Positions 36,714-49,705 of a stretch of DNA of 64,000 nucleotides are shown in pieces. The stretch's first letter is position 1. Each line of letters begins with the position of its first letter. This DNA is from Cercis canadensis (lineage: Eukaryota > Streptophyta > Magnoliopsida > Fabales > Fabaceae): assembly GCA_003255065.1 (NCBI GenBank), contig QAOA01002887.1, positions 364,678 through 428,677 of the forward strand. The letters are read 5' to 3'. The position numbers and the translations under genes were made by a program. The notes below the pieces were generated by a model that made no database searches, was not told the origin of the DNA, and saw only the letters and a list, made by a program, of their open reading frames with translations.

Positions 36714-39700
36714 GGGATAAGCCGAAACAGGGTCCCGGTAAGATATAGTGACGTACCAATAAACATTCCCATCCCAGATACAGTGAACCATCACAAAAAT
36801 ATCTGACTCAGATATCGGGATGAACAGAAAAAGGGTCTCGGGGAAGATTTAGTGACTGACAAGGAAACAGTTCTTTCCCAGATGCAGTAAACCATAAGAA
36901 AAATATCCGACTCAGATACAAGGATTAACTAAAACAGGGTACTGGGGGCAGATATAGTGACTCACCAGGAAAAAGTCCCGTCCTAGATACAGTGAACCAT
37001 AAGAAAAATATCTGAGTCAGAAACAGGGATAAGCTGAAACAGGGTCCGGGGGAAGATATAGTGACTTTCCATGAAACATTCCCGTCCCAGATATAGTGAA
37101 CCATAAGAAAAATATCCGATTCAGATAGAAGGATGAACCGAAACAGGGTCCCGGGGAAGATATAGTGACTCACCAGGAAACAGTCCCGTCCTAGATACAT
37201 TGAACCATAAGAAAAATATCCTAGTCAGAAACAGAGAGGAACCGAAATAGCGTCCCGAGGCAGATATAGTGACTCCCCAGGAAACAGTCCAGTCCCAGAT
37301 ACAGTGAACCATAAGCAAAATATGCGAGTCAGAAACAGGGATAAACCGCAACAGGGTCCCGCAGCAGATATAGTGACTTACCATGAAACATTCCCGTCCC
37401 AGATACAGTTAAACATAAGAAAAATATCTGACTCAGATATAGGGATGAACAAAAACAGGGACTCGGGGCAGATTTTGTGACTCACAAGGAAACAGTTCCG
37501 TCCCAGATGCAGTAAACCATGAGAAAAATATCTGACTCAGATACAAGGATTAACCGAAACAGTGTACTGGGGCCAGATATAGTGACTCACCAGGAAAAAG
37601 TTCCGTCCTAGATACAGTGAACCATAAGAAGAGTATCTGAGTCAGAAACAGGGTTGAACCGAAACAAGGTCCCGTGGTAGATATAGTGACTCACCAGGAA
37701 ACAGTCCCGTCCCAAATACAGTGAACCATAAGAAAAATATCCGACTCAGATACAAGGATGAACCGAAACAGGGTCCCGGGGCATATATAGTGACTCAACA
37801 GGAAACAGACCCGTCCAAGATACAGTGATCCATAAGAAAAATGTATGACTCAGATATACGGATAAACTGAAACAGGGTCCCGGGGCAGATTCAGTGACTC
37901 AGAAGGAAACAGTCCCGTCCTAGATACAGTGAACCATAAGAAAAATATCAGAATTAGATAGAAGGATGAACTGAAATAGGGTCCTGGGGAAGATATAGTG
38001 ACTCACCAGGAAACAGTCCCGTCCTAGATACATTGAACCATAAGAAAAATATCCTAGTCAGAAACAGAGAGGAACCGAAATAGCGTCCCGAGGCAGATAT
38101 AGTGACTCCCCAGGAAACAGTCCAGTCCCAAATACAGTGAACCATAAGCAAAATATGCGAGTCAGAAACAGGGATAAACCGCAACAGGGTCCCGGGGCAG
38201 ATATAGTGACTTACCATGAAACTTTCCCGTCCCAGATACAGTTAAACATAAGAAAAATATCTGACTCAGATATAGGGATGAACAGAAACAGGGTCTCGGG
38301 GCAGATTTAGTGACCGACAAGGAAACAGTTCCGTCCCAAATACTGTAAACCATAAGAAAAATATCCGACTCAGATACAAGGATGAAACGAAACAGGATCC
38401 CGGGGCAGATATTGTGACTCACCAAGAAACATTCCCCTCCCAGATACAGTGAACCATAAGAAAAATATATGGCTCAGATATAGGGATGAACGAAAATAGG
38501 GTCCCGCGGCAGATTTAGTGACTTACAAGGAAATAGTCCGGTCCCAGAAACAGTAAACCATAAGGAAAATATCGGACTCAGATACAAGGATGAACCGAAA
38601 CAGGGTCCTATGGCAGATATAGTGACTCACCAGGAAACAGTCCCGTCCCAGATACAGTGTACCATAAGCCAAATATCTAAGTCAGAAACTGGGATAAGCC
38701 GAAACAGGGTCCCGGGAAGATATAGTGACTTACCAATAAACATTCTCGACCCAGATACAGTGAACCATCAGAAAAATATCAAACTCAGATATCGGGATGA
38801 ACAGAAAAAGGGTCTCGGGGCAGATTTAGCGACTGACAAGAAAACAGTTCTGTCCCAGATGCAGTAAACCATAAGAAAAATATCCGACTCAGATACAAGG
38901 ATTAACTAAAACAGGGTACTGGGGGCAGATATAGTGACTCACCAGGAAAAAGTCCCGTCCTAGATACAGTGAACCATAAGAAAAACATCTGAGTCAGAAA
39001 CATGGTTGAACCGAAACAGGGTCTCAAGGTAGATTTAGTGACTCAGAAGGAAACAGTCCCGTCCTAGATCAAGTGAACCATAAGAAAAATATCCGATTCA
39101 GATAGGAGGATGAACCGAAACAGGGTCCCGGGGAAGATATAGTCACTCACCAGGAAACAGTCCCGTCCTAGATACATTGAACCATAAGAAAAATATCCTA
39201 GTCAGAAACAGAGAGGAACTGAAATAGCGTCCCGAGGCAGATATAGTGACTCCCCAGGAAACAGTCCAGTCCCAGATACAGTGAACCATAAGCAAAATAT
39301 GCGAGTCAGAAACAGGGATAAACCGCAACAGGGTCCCGGGGCAGATATAGTGACTTACCATGAAACATTCCCGTCCCAGATACAGTTAAACATAAGAAAA
39401 ATATCTGACTCAGATATAGGGATGAACAGAAACAGGGTCTCGGGGCAGATTTAGTGACTGACAAGCAAACAGTTCCGTCCCAGATGCAGTAAACCAGAAG
39501 AAAAATATCTGACTCTGATACAAGGATGAACCGAAACAAGGTCCCGAGACATATATAGTGACTCATCAGGAAACAGACCCATCCAAGATACAGTGATCCA
39601 TATGAAAAATGTCTGACTCAGATATACGGATATACCGAAACAGGGTCCCGGGGTGGAATTTAGTGACTCAGAAGGAAACAGTCCCGTCCTAGATACAGTG

Positions 39701-42700
39701 AACCATAAGAAAAATATCCGATTTAGATAAAAGGTTGAACCGAAACAGGGTCCCGGGGAAGATATAGTGACTCTCCAGGCAACAGTCCCGTCCTAGATAC
39801 AGTGAAACATAAGAAAAATATCCTAGTTAGAAACAGAGAGGAACCGAAATAGCGTCCCGAGGCAGATATAGTGACCCCCCAGGAAACAGTCCAGTCCCAA
39901 ATACAGTGAACCTTAAGCAAAATATGCGAGTAAGAAACATGGATAAACCGCAACAGGGTCCCGGGGCAGATATAGTGACTTACCATGAAACATTCCCGTC
40001 CCAGATACAGTTAAACATAAGAAAAATATCTGACTCAGATATAGGGATGAAGAGAAATAGGGTCTCGGGGCAGATTTAGTGACTAACAAGGAAACAGTTC
40101 CGTCCCAGATACAGTAAACCATAGGAAAAATATCCTACTCCGATACAAGGATGAAACGAAACAGGATCCCGGGGCAGATATTGTGACTCACCAGGAAACA
40201 TTCCCATCCCAGATACAGTGAACCATAAGAAAAATATATGGCTTAGATATAGGGATGAACCGAAACAGGGCTTCACAGCAGATTTAGTGACTTACAAGGA
40301 AACAGTCCGGTCCCAGATACAGTAAACCATAAGGAAAATATCCGACTCAGATACAAGGATGAACCGAAACAGGGTCCTATGGCAGATATAGTGACTCACC
40401 AGGAAACAGTCCCGTCCCAGATACAGTGAACCATAAGCCAAATATCTAAGTCAGAAATAGGGATAAGCCGAAACAGGGTCCCGGTAAGATATAGTGACAT
40501 ACCAATAAACATTCTCGTCCCAGATACAGTGAACCATCACAAAAATATCTGACTCAGATATCGGGATGAACAGAAAAAGGGTCTCGGGGAAGATTTAGTG
40601 ACCGACAAGGAAACAGTTCTTTCCCAGATGCAGTAAACCATAAGAAAAATATCCGACTCAGATACAAGGATTAACTAAAATAGGGTACTGGGGGCAGATA
40701 TAGTGACTCACCAGGAAAAAGTCCCGTCCTAGATACAGTGAACCATAAGAAAAACAGCTGAGTCAGAAACATGGTTGAACCGAAACAGGGTCTCAAGGTA
40801 GATTTAGTGACTCAGAAGGAAACAGTCCCGTCCTAGATCCAGTGAACCATAAGAAAAACAGCGAGTCAGAAACAGGGATAAACCGCAACAGGGTCCCGGG
40901 GCAGATATAGTGACTTACCATGAAACATTCCCGTCCCAGATACAGTTAAACATAAGAAAAATATCTGACTCAGATATAGGGATGAGCAGAAACAGGGTCT
41001 CGGGGCAGATTTAGTGACTGACAAGCAAACAGTTCCGTCCCAGATGCAGTAAACCAGAAGAAAAATATCTGACTCTGATACAAGGATGAACCGAAACAAG
41101 GTCCCGGGACAGATATAGTGACTCAACAGGAAACAAACCCATCCAAGATTCAGTGATCCTTATGATAAATGTCTGGCTCAGATATACGAATATACCGAAA
41201 CAGGGTCCCGGGGTGGAATTTAGTGACTCAGAAGGAAACAGTCCCGTCCTAGATACAGTGAACCATAAGAAAAATATCCGATTTAGATAGAAGGTTGAAC
41301 CGAAACAGGGTCCCGGGGAAGATATAGTGACTCACCAGGCAACAGTCCCGTCCTAGATACAGTGAAACATAAGAAAAATATCCTAGTTAGAAACAGAGAG
41401 GAACCGAAATAGCGTCCCGAGGCAGATATAGTGACCCCCTAGGAAATAGTCCAGTCCCAAATACAGTGAACCTTAAGCAAAATATGCGAGTAAGAAACAG
41501 GGATAAACCGCAACAGGGTCCCGGGGCAGAAATAGTGACTTACCCTGAAACATTCCCGTCCCAGATACAGTTAAACATAAGAAAAATATCTGACTCAGAT
41601 ATAGGGATGAAGAGAAATAGGGTCTCGGGGCAGATTTAGTGACTGACAAGGAAACAGTTCCGTCCCAGATACAGTAAACCATAGGAAAAATTTCCGACTC
41701 CGATACAAGGATGAAACGAAACAGGATCCCGGGGCAGATATTGTGACTCACCAGGAAACATTCCCATCCCAGATACAGTGAACCATAAGAAAAATATATG
41801 GCTTAGATATAGGGATGAACCGAAACAGGGCTTCACAGCAGATTTAGTGACTTACAAGGAAACAGTCCGGTCCCAGATACAGTAAACCATAAGGAAAATA
41901 TCCGACTCAGATACAAGGATGAACCGAAACAGGGTCCTATGGCAGATATAGTGACTCACCAGGAAACAGTCCCGTCCCAGATACAGTGAACCATAAGCCA
42001 AATATCTAAGTCAGAAATAGGGATAAGCCGAAACAGGGTCCCGGTAAGATATAGTGACGTACCAATAAACATTCCCGTCCCAGATACAGTGAACCATTAG
42101 AAAAATATCTGACTCAGATATCGGGATGAACAGAAAAAGGGTCTCGGGGAAGATTTAGTGACTGACAAGGAAACAGTTCTTTCCCAGATGCAGTAAACCA
42201 TAAGAAAAATATCTGACTCAGATACAAGGATTAACTAAAACAGGGTACTGGGGGCAGATATAGTGACTCACCAGGAAAAAGTCCCGTCCTAGATACAGTG
42301 AACCATAAGAAAAATATCCGAGTCAGAAACAGGGTTGAACCGAAATAGGGTCTTGAGGTAGATTTAGTGACTCAGAAGGAAACAGTCCCGTCCTAGATCC
42401 AGTGAACCATAAGAAAAATATCCGATTCAGATAGAAGGATGAACCGAAAGAGGTTCCCGGGGAAGATATAGTGATTCACCAGGAAACAGTCCCGTCCTAC
42501 ATACAGTGAACCATAAGAAAAATATCCTAGTCAGAAACAGAGAGGAACTGAAATAGCGTCTCGAGGCAGATATAGTGACTCCCCAGGAAACAGTCCAGTC
42601 CCAAATACAGTGAACCATAAGCAAAATATGCGAGTCAGTAATAGGGATAAACCGCAACAGTGTCCCGGGGCAGATATAGTGACTTACCATGAAAGATTCC

Positions 42701-44399
42701 CGTCCCAGATATAGTTAAACATAAGAAAAATATCTGACTCAGATATAGGGATGAAGAGAAATAGGGTCTCGGGGCAGATTTAGCGACTGACAAGGAAACA
42801 GTTCCGTCCCAGATACAGTAAACCATAGGAAAAATTTCCTACTCCGATACAAGGATGAAACGAAACAGGATCCCGGGGCAGATATTGTGACTCACCAGGA
42901 AACATTCCCATCCCAGATATAGTGAACCATAAGAAAAATATATGGCTCAGATATAGGGATGAACCGAAACAGGGCCCCACAGCAGATTTAGTGACTTACA
43001 GGGAAACAGTCCGGTCCCAGATACAGTAAACCATAAGGAAAATATCAGACTCAGATACAAGGATGAACCGAAACAGGGTCCTATGGCAGATATAGAGACT
43101 CACCAGGAAACAGTCCCGTCCCAGATACAGTGAACCATAAGCCAAATATCTAAGTCAGAAATAGGGATAAGCCGAAACAGGGTCCTGGTAAGATATAGTG
43201 ACGTACCAATAAACATTCCCGTCCCAGATACAGTGAACCATCAGAAAAATATCTGACTCAGATATCGGGATGAACAGAAAAAGGGTCTCGGGGCAGATTT
43301 AGTGACTGACAAGAAAACAGTTCTGTCCCAGATGCAGTAAACCATAAGAAAAATATCCGACTCAGATACAAGGATGAACTAAAACAGGGTACTGGGGGCA
43401 AATATAGTGACTCACCAGGAAAAAGTCCCGTCCTAGATACAGTGAACCATAAGAAAATATCTGAGTCAGAAACATGGTTGAACCGAAACAGGGTCTCAAG
43501 GTAGATTTAGTGACTCAGAAGGAAACAGTCCCGTCCTAGATCCAGTGAACCGTAAGAAAAATATCCGATTCAGTTAGAAGGATGAACCGAAACAGGGTCC
43601 CGGGGAAGATATAGTCACTCACCAGGAAACAGTCCCGTCCTAGATACAGTGAACCATAAGAAAAATATCATAGTCAGAAACAGAGAGGAACTGAAATAGC
43701 GTCCCGAGGCAGATATAGTGACTCCCCAGGAAACAGTCCAGTCCCAGATACAGTGAACCATAAGCAAAATATGCGAGTCAGAAACAGGGATAAACCGCAA
43801 CAGGGTCCCGGGGCAGATATAGTGACTTACCATGAAACATTCCCGTCCCAGATACAATTAAACATAAGAAAAATATCTGACTCAGATATAGGGATGAACA
43901 GAAACAGGGTCTCGGGGTAGATTTAGTGACTGACAAGGAAACAGTTCCATCCCAGATACAGTAAACCATAGGAAAAATTTCCGACTCCGATACAAAACAG
44001 GGTCTCGGGGCAGATTTAGTGACTGACAAGGAAACAGTTCCATCCCAGATACAGTAAACCATAGGAAAAATTTCTGACTCCGATACAAGGATGAAACGAA
44101 ACAGGATCCCGGGGCAGATATTGTGACTCACCAGGAAACATTCCCATCCCAGATACAGTGAACCATAAGAAAAATATATGGCTTAGATATAGGGATGAAC
44201 CGAAACAGGGCCTCACAGCAGATTTAGTGACTTACAAGGAAACAGTCCGGTCCCAGATACAGTAAACCATAAGGAAAATATCCGACTCAGATACAAGGAT
44301 GAACCGAAACAGGGTCCTATGGCAGATATAGTGACTCACCAGGAAACAGTCCCGTCCCAGATACAGTGAACCATAAGCCAAATATCTAAGTCAGAAACT
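36714..44399. repeat. Mixed-length higher-order repeats: 19-, 17-, 15-, 11- and 12-mer
   Basis: Five consecutive units measured between A-type monomers: 36,714-38,690 (1,977 bp), 38,691-40,459 (1,769), 40,460-42,019 (1,560), 42,020-43,163 (1,144) and 43,164-44,399 (1,236). All but the last are whole multiples of 104 bp to within one base; the last carries the 93-bp monomer. The 11-mer at 42,020 differs from the later 11-mers by a few substitutions (for example tacatacagtg near 42,499 and atagagactc near 43,091). Confidence 0.85.
43902..43994. repeat. Truncated 93-bp satellite monomer
   Basis: Two copies of aaacagggtctcgggg, at 43,902 and 43,995, are 93 bp apart instead of about 104. The second copy follows gatacaa directly, so about 11 bp that normally open the monomer (ggatgaacaga type) are missing. 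It follows a duplicated B-type monomer and makes this unit a 12-mer of 1,236 bp. Confidence 0.85.
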
Positions 44400-47300
44400 G
44401 GGATAAGCCGAAACAGGGTCCCGGGAAGATATTGTGACTTACCAATAAACATTCTCGTCCCAGATACAGTGAACCATCAGAAAAATATCAAACTCAGATA
44501 TCGGGATGAACAGAAAAAGGGTCTCGGGGCAGATTTAGTCACTGACAAGAAAACAGTTCTGTCCCAGATGCAGTAAACCGTCAGAAAAATATCCAACTCA
44601 GATACAAGGATTAACTAAAACAGGGTACTAGGGGCTGATATAGTGACTCACCAGGAAAAAGTCCCGTCTTAGATACAGTGAACCATAAGAAAAACATCTG
44701 AGTCAGAAACATGGTTGAACCGAAACAGGGTCTCAAGGTAGATTTAGTGACTCAGAAGGAAACAGTCCCGTCCTAGATCCAGTGAACCATAAGAAAAATA
44801 TCCGATTCAGATAGGAGGATGAACCGAAACAGGGTCCCGGGGAAGATATAGTCACTCACCAGGAAACAGTCCCGTCCTAGATACATTGAACCATAAGAAA
44901 AATATCCTAGTCAGAAACAGAGAGGAACTGAAATAGCGTCCCGAGGCAGATATAGTGACTCCCCAGGAAACAGTCCAGTCCCAGATACAGTGAACCATAA
45001 GCAAAATATGCGAGTCAGAAACAGGGATAAACCGCAACAGGGTCCCGGGGCAGATATAGTGACTTACCATGAAACATTCCCGTCCCAGATACAGTTAAAC
45101 ATAAGAAAAATATCTGACTCAGATATAGGGATGAACAGAAACAGGGTCTCGGGGCAGATTTAGTGACTGACAAGCAAACAGTTCCGTCCCATATGCAGTA
45201 AACCAGAAGAAAAATATCTGACTCTGATACAAGGATGAACCGAAACAAGGTCCCGAGACATATATAGTGACTCAACAGGAAACAGACCCATCCAAGATAC
45301 AGTGATCCATATGAAAAATGTCTGGCTCAGATATACGGATATACCGAAACAGGGTCCCGGGGTGGAATTTAGTGACTCAGAAGGAAACAGTCCCGTCCTA
45401 GATACAGTGAACCATAAGAAAAATATCCGATTTAGATAGAAGGTTGAACCGAAACAGGGTCCCGGGGAAGATATAGTGACTCACCAGGCAACAGTCCCGT
45501 CCTAGATACAGTGAAACATAAGAAAAATATCCTAGTTAGAAACAGAGAGGAACCGAAATAGCGTCCCGAGGCAGATATAGTGACCCCCCAGGAAACAGTC
45601 CAGTCCCAAATACAGTGAACCTTAAGCAAAATATGCGAGTAAGAAACATGGATAAACCGCAACAGGGTCCCGGGGCAGATATAGTGACTTACCATGAAAC
45701 ATTCCCGTCCCAGATACAGTTAAACATAAGAAAAATATCTGACTCAGATATAGGGATGAAGAGAAATAGGGTCTCGGGGCAGATTTAGTGACTGACAAGG
45801 AAACAGTTCCGTCCCAGATACAGTAAACCATAGGAAAAATTTCCTACTCCGATACAAGGATGAAACGAAACAGGATCCCGGGGCAGATATTGTGACTCAC
45901 CAGGAAACATTCCCATCCCAGATATAGTGAACCATAAGAAAAATATATGGCTTAGATATAGGGATGAACCGAAACAGGGCCTCACAGCAGATTTAGTGAC
46001 TTACAAGGAAACAGTCCGGTCCCAGATACAGTAAACCATAAGGAAAATATCCGACTCAGATACAAGGATGAACCGAAACAGGGTCCTATGGCAGATATAG
46101 TGACTCACCAGGAAACAGTCCCGTCCCAGATACAGTGAACCATAAGCCAAATATCTAAGTCAGAAATAGGGATAAGCCGAAACAGGGTCCCGGTAAGATA
46201 TAGTGACGTACCAATAAACATTCCCGTCCCAGATACAGTGAACCATCACAAAAATATCTGACTCAGATATCGGGATGAACAGAAAAAGGGTCTCGGGGAA
46301 GATTTAGTGACCGACAAGGAAACAGTTCTTTCCCAGATGCAGTAAACCATAAGAAAAATATCCGACTCAGATACAAGGATTAACTAAAATAGGGTACTGG
46401 GGGCAGATATAGTGACTCACCAGGAAAAAGTCCCGTCCTAGATACAGTGAACCATAAGAAAAACAGCTGAGTCAGAAACATGGTTGAACCGAAACAGGGT
46501 CTCAAGGTAGATTTAGTGACTCAGAAGGAAACAGTCCCGTCCTAGATCCAGTGAACCATAAGAAAAATATCCGATTCAGATAGAAGGATGAACCGAAACA
46601 GGGTCCCGGGGAAGATATAGTCACTCACCAGGAAACAGTCCCGTCCTAGATACATTGAACCATAAGAAAAATATCATAGTCAGAAACAGAGAGGAACTGA
46701 AATAGCGTCCCGAGGCAGATATAGTGACTCCCCAGGAAACAGTCCAGTCCCAAATACAGTGAACCATAAGCAAAATATGCGAGTCAGAAACAGGGATAAA
46801 CCGCAACAGGGTCCCGGGGCAGATATAGTGACTTACCATGAAACATTCCCGTCCCAGATACAGTTAAACATAAGAAAAATATCTGACTCAGATATAGGGA
46901 TGAACAGAAACAGGGTCTCGGGGCAGATTTAGTGACTGACAAGCAAACAGTTCCGTCCCAGATGCAGTAAACCAGAAGAAAAATATCTGACTCTGATACA
47001 AGGATGAACCGAAACAAGGTCCCGGGACATATATAGTGACTCAACAGGAAACAGACCCATCCAAGATACAGTGATCCATATGAAAAATGTCTGGCTCAGA
47101 TATACGGATATACCGAAACAGGGTCCCGGGGTGGAATTTAGTGACTCAGAAGGAAACAGTCCCGTCCTAGATACAGTGAACCATAAGAAAAATATCCGAT
47201 TTAGATAGAAGGTTGAACCGAAACAGGGTCCCGGGGAAGATATAGTGACTCACCAGGCAACAGTCCCGTCCTAGATACAGTGAAACATAAGAAAAATATC

Positions 47301-49705
47301 CTAGTTAGAAACAGAGAGGAACCGAAATAGCGTCCCGAGGCAGATATAGTGACCCCCCAGGAAACAGTCCAGTCCCAAATACAGTGAACCTTAAGCAAAA
47401 TATGCGAGTAAGAAACAGGGATAAACCGCAACAGGGTCCCGGGGCAGAAATAGTGACTTACCATGAAACATTCCCGTCCCAGATACAGTTAAACATAAGA
47501 AAAATATCTGACTCAGATATAGGGATGAAGAGAAATAGGGTCTCGGGGCAGATTTAGTGACTGACAAGGAAACAGTTCCGTCCCAGATACAGTAAACCAT
47601 AGGAAAAATTTCCTACTCCGATACAAGGATGAAACGAAACAGGATCCCGGGGCAGATATTGTGACTCACCAGGAAACATTCCCATCCCAGATATAGTGAA
47701 CCATAAGAAAAATATATGGCTCAGATATAGGGATGAACCGAAACAGGGCCCCACAGCAGATTTAGTGACTTACAAGGAAACAGTCCGGTCCCAGATACAG
47801 TAAACCATAAGGAAAATATCAGACTCAGATACAAGGATGAACCGAAACAGGGTCCTATGGCAGATATAGTGACTCACCAGGAAACAGTCCCGTCCCAGAT
47901 ACAGTGAACCATAAGCCAAATATCTAAGTCAGAAATAGGGATAAGCCGAAACAGGGTCCCGGTAAGATATAGTGACGTACCAATAAACATTCCCGTCCCA
48001 GATACAGTGAACCATCACAAAAATATCTGACTCAGATATCGGGATGAACAGAAAAAGGGTCTCGGGGAAGATTTAGTGACCGACAAGGAAACAATTCTTT
48101 CCCAGATGCAGTAAACCATAAGAAAATTATCCGACTCAGATACAAGGATTAACTAAAATAGGGTACTGGGGGCAGATATAGTGACTCACCAGGAAAAAGT
48201 CCCGTCCTAGATACAGTGAACCATAAGAAAAACAGCTGAGTCAGAAACATGGTTGAACCGAAACAGGGTCTCAAGGTAGATTTAGTGACTCAGAAGGAAA
48301 CAGTCCCGTCCTAGATCCAGTGAACCATAAGAAAAATATCCGATTCAGATAGAAGGATGAACCGAAACAGGGTCCCGGGGAAGATATAGTCACTCACCAG
48401 GAAACAGTCCCGTCCTAGATACATTGAACCATAAGAAAAATATCATAGTCAGAAACAGAGAGGAACTGAAATAGCGTCCCGAGGCAGATATAGTGACTCC
48501 CCAGGAAACAGTCCAGTCCCAAATACAGTGAACCATAAGCAAAATATGCGAGTCAGAAACAGGGATAAACCGCAACAGGGTCCCGGGGCAGATATAGTGA
48601 CTTACCATGAAACATTCCCGTCCCAGATACAGTTAAACATAAGAAAAATATCTGACTCAGATATAGGGATGAACAGAAACAGGGTCTCGGGGCAGATTTA
48701 GTGACTGACAAGCAAACAGTTCCGTCCCAGATGCAGTAAACCAGAAGAAAAATATCTGACTCTGATACAAGGATGAACCGAAACAAGGTCCCGGGACAGA
48801 TATAGTGACTCAACAGGAAACAGACCCATCCAAGATTCAGTGATCCTTATGATAAATGTCTGGCTCAGATATACGGATATACCGAAACAGGGTCCCGGGT
48901 TGGAATTTAGTGACTCAGAAGGAAACAGTCCCGTCCTAGATACAGTGAACCATAAGAAAAATATCCGATTTAGATAGAAGGTTGAACCGAAACAGGGTCC
49001 CGGGGAAGATATAGTGACTCACCAGGCAACAGTCCCGTCCTAGATACAGTGAAACAAAAGAAAAATATCCTAGTTAGAAACAGAGAGGAACCGAAATAGC
49101 GTCCCGAGGCAGATATAGTGACCCCCCAGGAAATAGTCCAGTCCCAAATACAGTGAACCTTAAGCAAAATATGCGAGTAAGAAACAGGGATAAACCGCAA
49201 CAGGGTCCCGGGGCAGAAATAGTGACTTACCCTGAAACATTCCCGTCCCAGATACAGTTAAACATAAGAAAAATATCTGACTCAGATATAGGGATGAAGA
49301 GAAATAGGGTCTCGGGGCAGATTTAGTGACTGACAAGGAAACAGTTCCGTCCCAGATACAGTAAACCATAGGAAAAATTTCCTACTCCGATACAAGGATG
49401 AAACGAAACAGGATCCCGGGGCAGATATTGTGACTCACCAGGAAACATTCCCATCCCAGATATAGTGAACCATAAGAGAAATATATGGCTCAGATATAGG
49501 GATGAACCGAAACAGGGCCCCACAGCAGATTTAGTGACTTACAAGGAAACAGTCCGGTCCCAGATACAGTAAACCATAAGGAAAATATCAGACTCAGATA
49601 CCAAGATGAACCGAAACAGGTCCTATGGCAGATATAGTGACTCACCAGGAAACAGTCCCGTCCCAGATACAGTGAACCATAAGCCAAATATCTAAGTCAG
49701 AAATA
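44400..49705. repeat. Three tandem 17-mer higher-order repeats (1,769 bp each)
   Basis: Units 44,400-46,168, 46,169-47,937 and 47,938-49,705 (the last 1,768 bp because of one missing g near 49,620). Each has 17 monomers; the extra base over 17 x 104 is in a 105-bp monomer with ccggggtggaattt (near 45,363, 47,132 and 48,901). Monomers 5-7 and 11-13 are related triplets (aggatgaacc/aggttgaacc, gagaggaac, gggataaaccg), so the unit contains an internal six-monomer repetition. The copies differ at only a few positions. Confidence 0.9.
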
